Below the pieces are notes generated by a model that worked only from the letters and a program-made list of their open reading frames with translations, searched no databases and was not told where the DNA came from. This document shows, in pieces, positions 44,461 to 64,000 of a DNA stretch of 64,000 nt (position 1 is the first letter of the stretch; each line of letters starts with the position of its first letter). Made by a program: the position numbers and the translations under genes. The stretch comes from Motacilla alba alba (Eukaryota > Chordata > Aves > Passeriformes > Motacillidae), in NCBI RefSeq assembly GCF_015832195.1, contig NC_052020.1, positions 60,453,888 through 60,517,887 of the forward strand. Direction: 5' to 3'.

Positions 44461-44742
44461 GCTCGGTCCCCGCTCGGTGCCCGCAGTTCCGGGCGCTGCC
44501 CGCAGGGGGCGCGCGGGGCGGGCGGCGCAGGCGCGCAGGGCGGCGGCCGCGGGCGGCGGCGGCAGCGGGGCCGCAGCGAGCGGGGCCCGGCCCGGCCCGT
44601 CCCGACCCCCGCCCGGCGCCTCCCCGCGCCCCGAGCGGCCCCGCCGAGCCCCGAGCGGCCACGCCGAGCCATGGCGGCCCGGCCGGGCGGGTGAGCAGCG
44701 ACACCGCGGCGGCCCGGCCGGCCCCGATGCGGAGCGGCCGCC

Positions 44743-62615
<17,873 letters not shown>

Positions 62616-64000
62616 GTGAGTCCTTTATTGATCAGCAATGCTAATTGCTCCATTAGCAGCCAGAACTTACCCATTTTGCATTAACTGTGTTGGAGGTGAA
62701 ATCAACTTTGATTTATTGTCTGTCAGTGAATAATGAGAGTTGGCTGCATGTGAAATGCAATGGGGGAATTGCCATTAGTGGGAAAGGAGTTTAATGGACA
62801 CAATTCCCTGTCAGTAGCTGGATTATTTTGGTCATTTAGGTAATAGTTTCACTTTTGTTTAAGACAAAAATTAAGTCTTCAACCTGCATCTGCAGTGAAT
62901 GCTTGAGCTGACGTTTTATCTGTAGAAATTCCAATTGAAACAGCCCTTGGCTGTGGATTCTCTCACTCTGAAGGGAACCTCTGTTTGAGAAACGATTGAA
63001 ATATTTGAGTGAAATTGTCCTTGTGGCAAATTCTGTTCTCAGGAGGAGTAAGGAAGGATTGGTGGATCCTTCCTGCGGGCAGGGAGAAGGGGAGAGGCCA
63101 GCAGAACTGGGATTTTTGGCAGGGGGAGCCATTCCCATCCCAGCTGGGTGTGTGTGGAAGTCCTTAGGAGCTGATGGAATTGTGCAGATGTGGGGGTAGA
63201 ATTCCAGTGAAGATGATGGGAGCAGAAGGGAACCAGTTTGGGAGCTGAGGAATATTCTTTTGGGAGTGGGAATGGGAAATTTCAGGCTGTCATGTTCCCA
63301 CAAGATGGGGGGCCATGGTCTGGGCACTGCCTGGGGGTCAGGGGGAGGTTGGGGCAGAGAAACTGCTGAGCAGGGAATTCAGAGGGGGAATCCAGGACAC
63401 TGAACTGGGGAAGGGGCTCCCTCACTGAGTGTGGGGAATTGAAAATCTACATTAGAATTTGGGAAGGAAGCTGCCAGGTCCTGCTCCACTCCAGCCCAGG
63501 AGCTGCTTTAGCTGCACCATGGGTTTGGAGGGTCGGAGCTCGGAGCTGCTGTAAATTCCTCCTGTAAATCCCCTCCTTCCTGCTGTGTTCTGTGGGACCA
63601 GAGGGAGCAGGGAGGGCCGGGAGTGCCTGTCCAGGTCCAGCAGCTCCTGGGGAGGATGCTCTGGAAATTGGGCAAGGCTGGATGAGCTCAGGGAAGCCTG
63701 GAGGGCTGGGAAGACCACAGAGCTTAACTTTTCCTTGCTTTCTGTTGGCTCCTCTCTGTTGGAAGCCTGGTTACTGAGAATTCCAGGCTTTCTGTGCTGC
63801 CAGGCTCTGACCCCCAAGAGAACACTGCATTGACCTGAGGCTGTGGAGAAGCTTCCAGAATGGAATGACAGAACTGGGACTGGGGGTGTGGAGTTTGAAT
63901 AGAAGTGTGTGATATCACAGGGTGGGAAACTCAAGAGTTCAAGGGTTTAGAATATAGAAATATCTACAAAGCAAGATGGAGGTTTAGGGTTGGAGGTTGC
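62616..64000. other. SOS2 intron 5, left part, to window edge
   Basis: No exon continuing the DH domain appears; the next SOS2 exon must be beyond the window. No clear repeat recognised. Confidence 0.6.

Overview
This is vertebrate nuclear DNA, almost certainly from a bird. Genes are split into short exons with GT-AG introns, and no bacterial-style operons, rRNA or CRISPR are present. More than twenty truncated copies share the 3' tail of the avian CR1 LINE. Five genes occur in the order MAP4K5 (+), CDKL1 (+), DMAC2L/ATP5S (-), L2HGDH (+), SOS2 (+). This is the block on human chromosome 14q21-q22, read in the opposite direction. Several LTR-like repeats look like songbird families, so a passerine is my guess, but that is inference from memory of repeat families.

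Layout. 1-5.1 kb: the last five coding exons and 3' UTR of MAP4K5. 5.1-7.9 kb: intergenic. 7.9-21.3 kb: complete CDKL1 (nine coding exons, 351 codons plus stop), starting in a CpG island. 21.3-22.4 kb: a CR1-filled gap between convergent genes. 22.4-25.7 kb: complete DMAC2L on the minus strand (four coding exons, 195 codons). 25.72-26.02 kb: a 302-bp GC-rich gap between the divergent DMAC2L and L2HGDH start codons. 26.0-40.7 kb: complete L2HGDH (ten coding exons, 442 codons). 40.7-44.45 kb: intergenic, ending in minisatellites. 44.7-64 kb: the first five coding exons of SOS2 (238 codons), running off the right edge. All exon joins were checked by reading phase and close cleanly.

The genes are not one pathway. 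MAP4K5 and SOS2 act in MAPK/Ras signalling, CDKL1 is a cilium-linked CDK-like kinase, and DMAC2L and L2HGDH are mitochondrial and share a head-to-head promoter.

The unusual content is tandem repetition of exon-intron junctions. In CDKL1 the end of coding exon 5, with its 5' splice site, is the first unit of a 39-bp array carrying 26 GT donors. In L2HGDH the end of exon 7, with its donor, is the first unit of a 33-bp array carrying 16 donors. In L2HGDH the 3' splice site of exon 2 is the last of three tandem copies. L2HGDH exon 7 is also entered directly from an array of ~91-bp units and followed by about 1 kb of T-rich repeat. Both donor arrays have a basic unit that is a multiple of three and lacks stops, so use of nearby downstream donors would add repeat peptide in frame. 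I regard this as the best candidate for something undescribed here. It could be a local mutational signature, a splicing buffer or a source of protein-length polymorphism.
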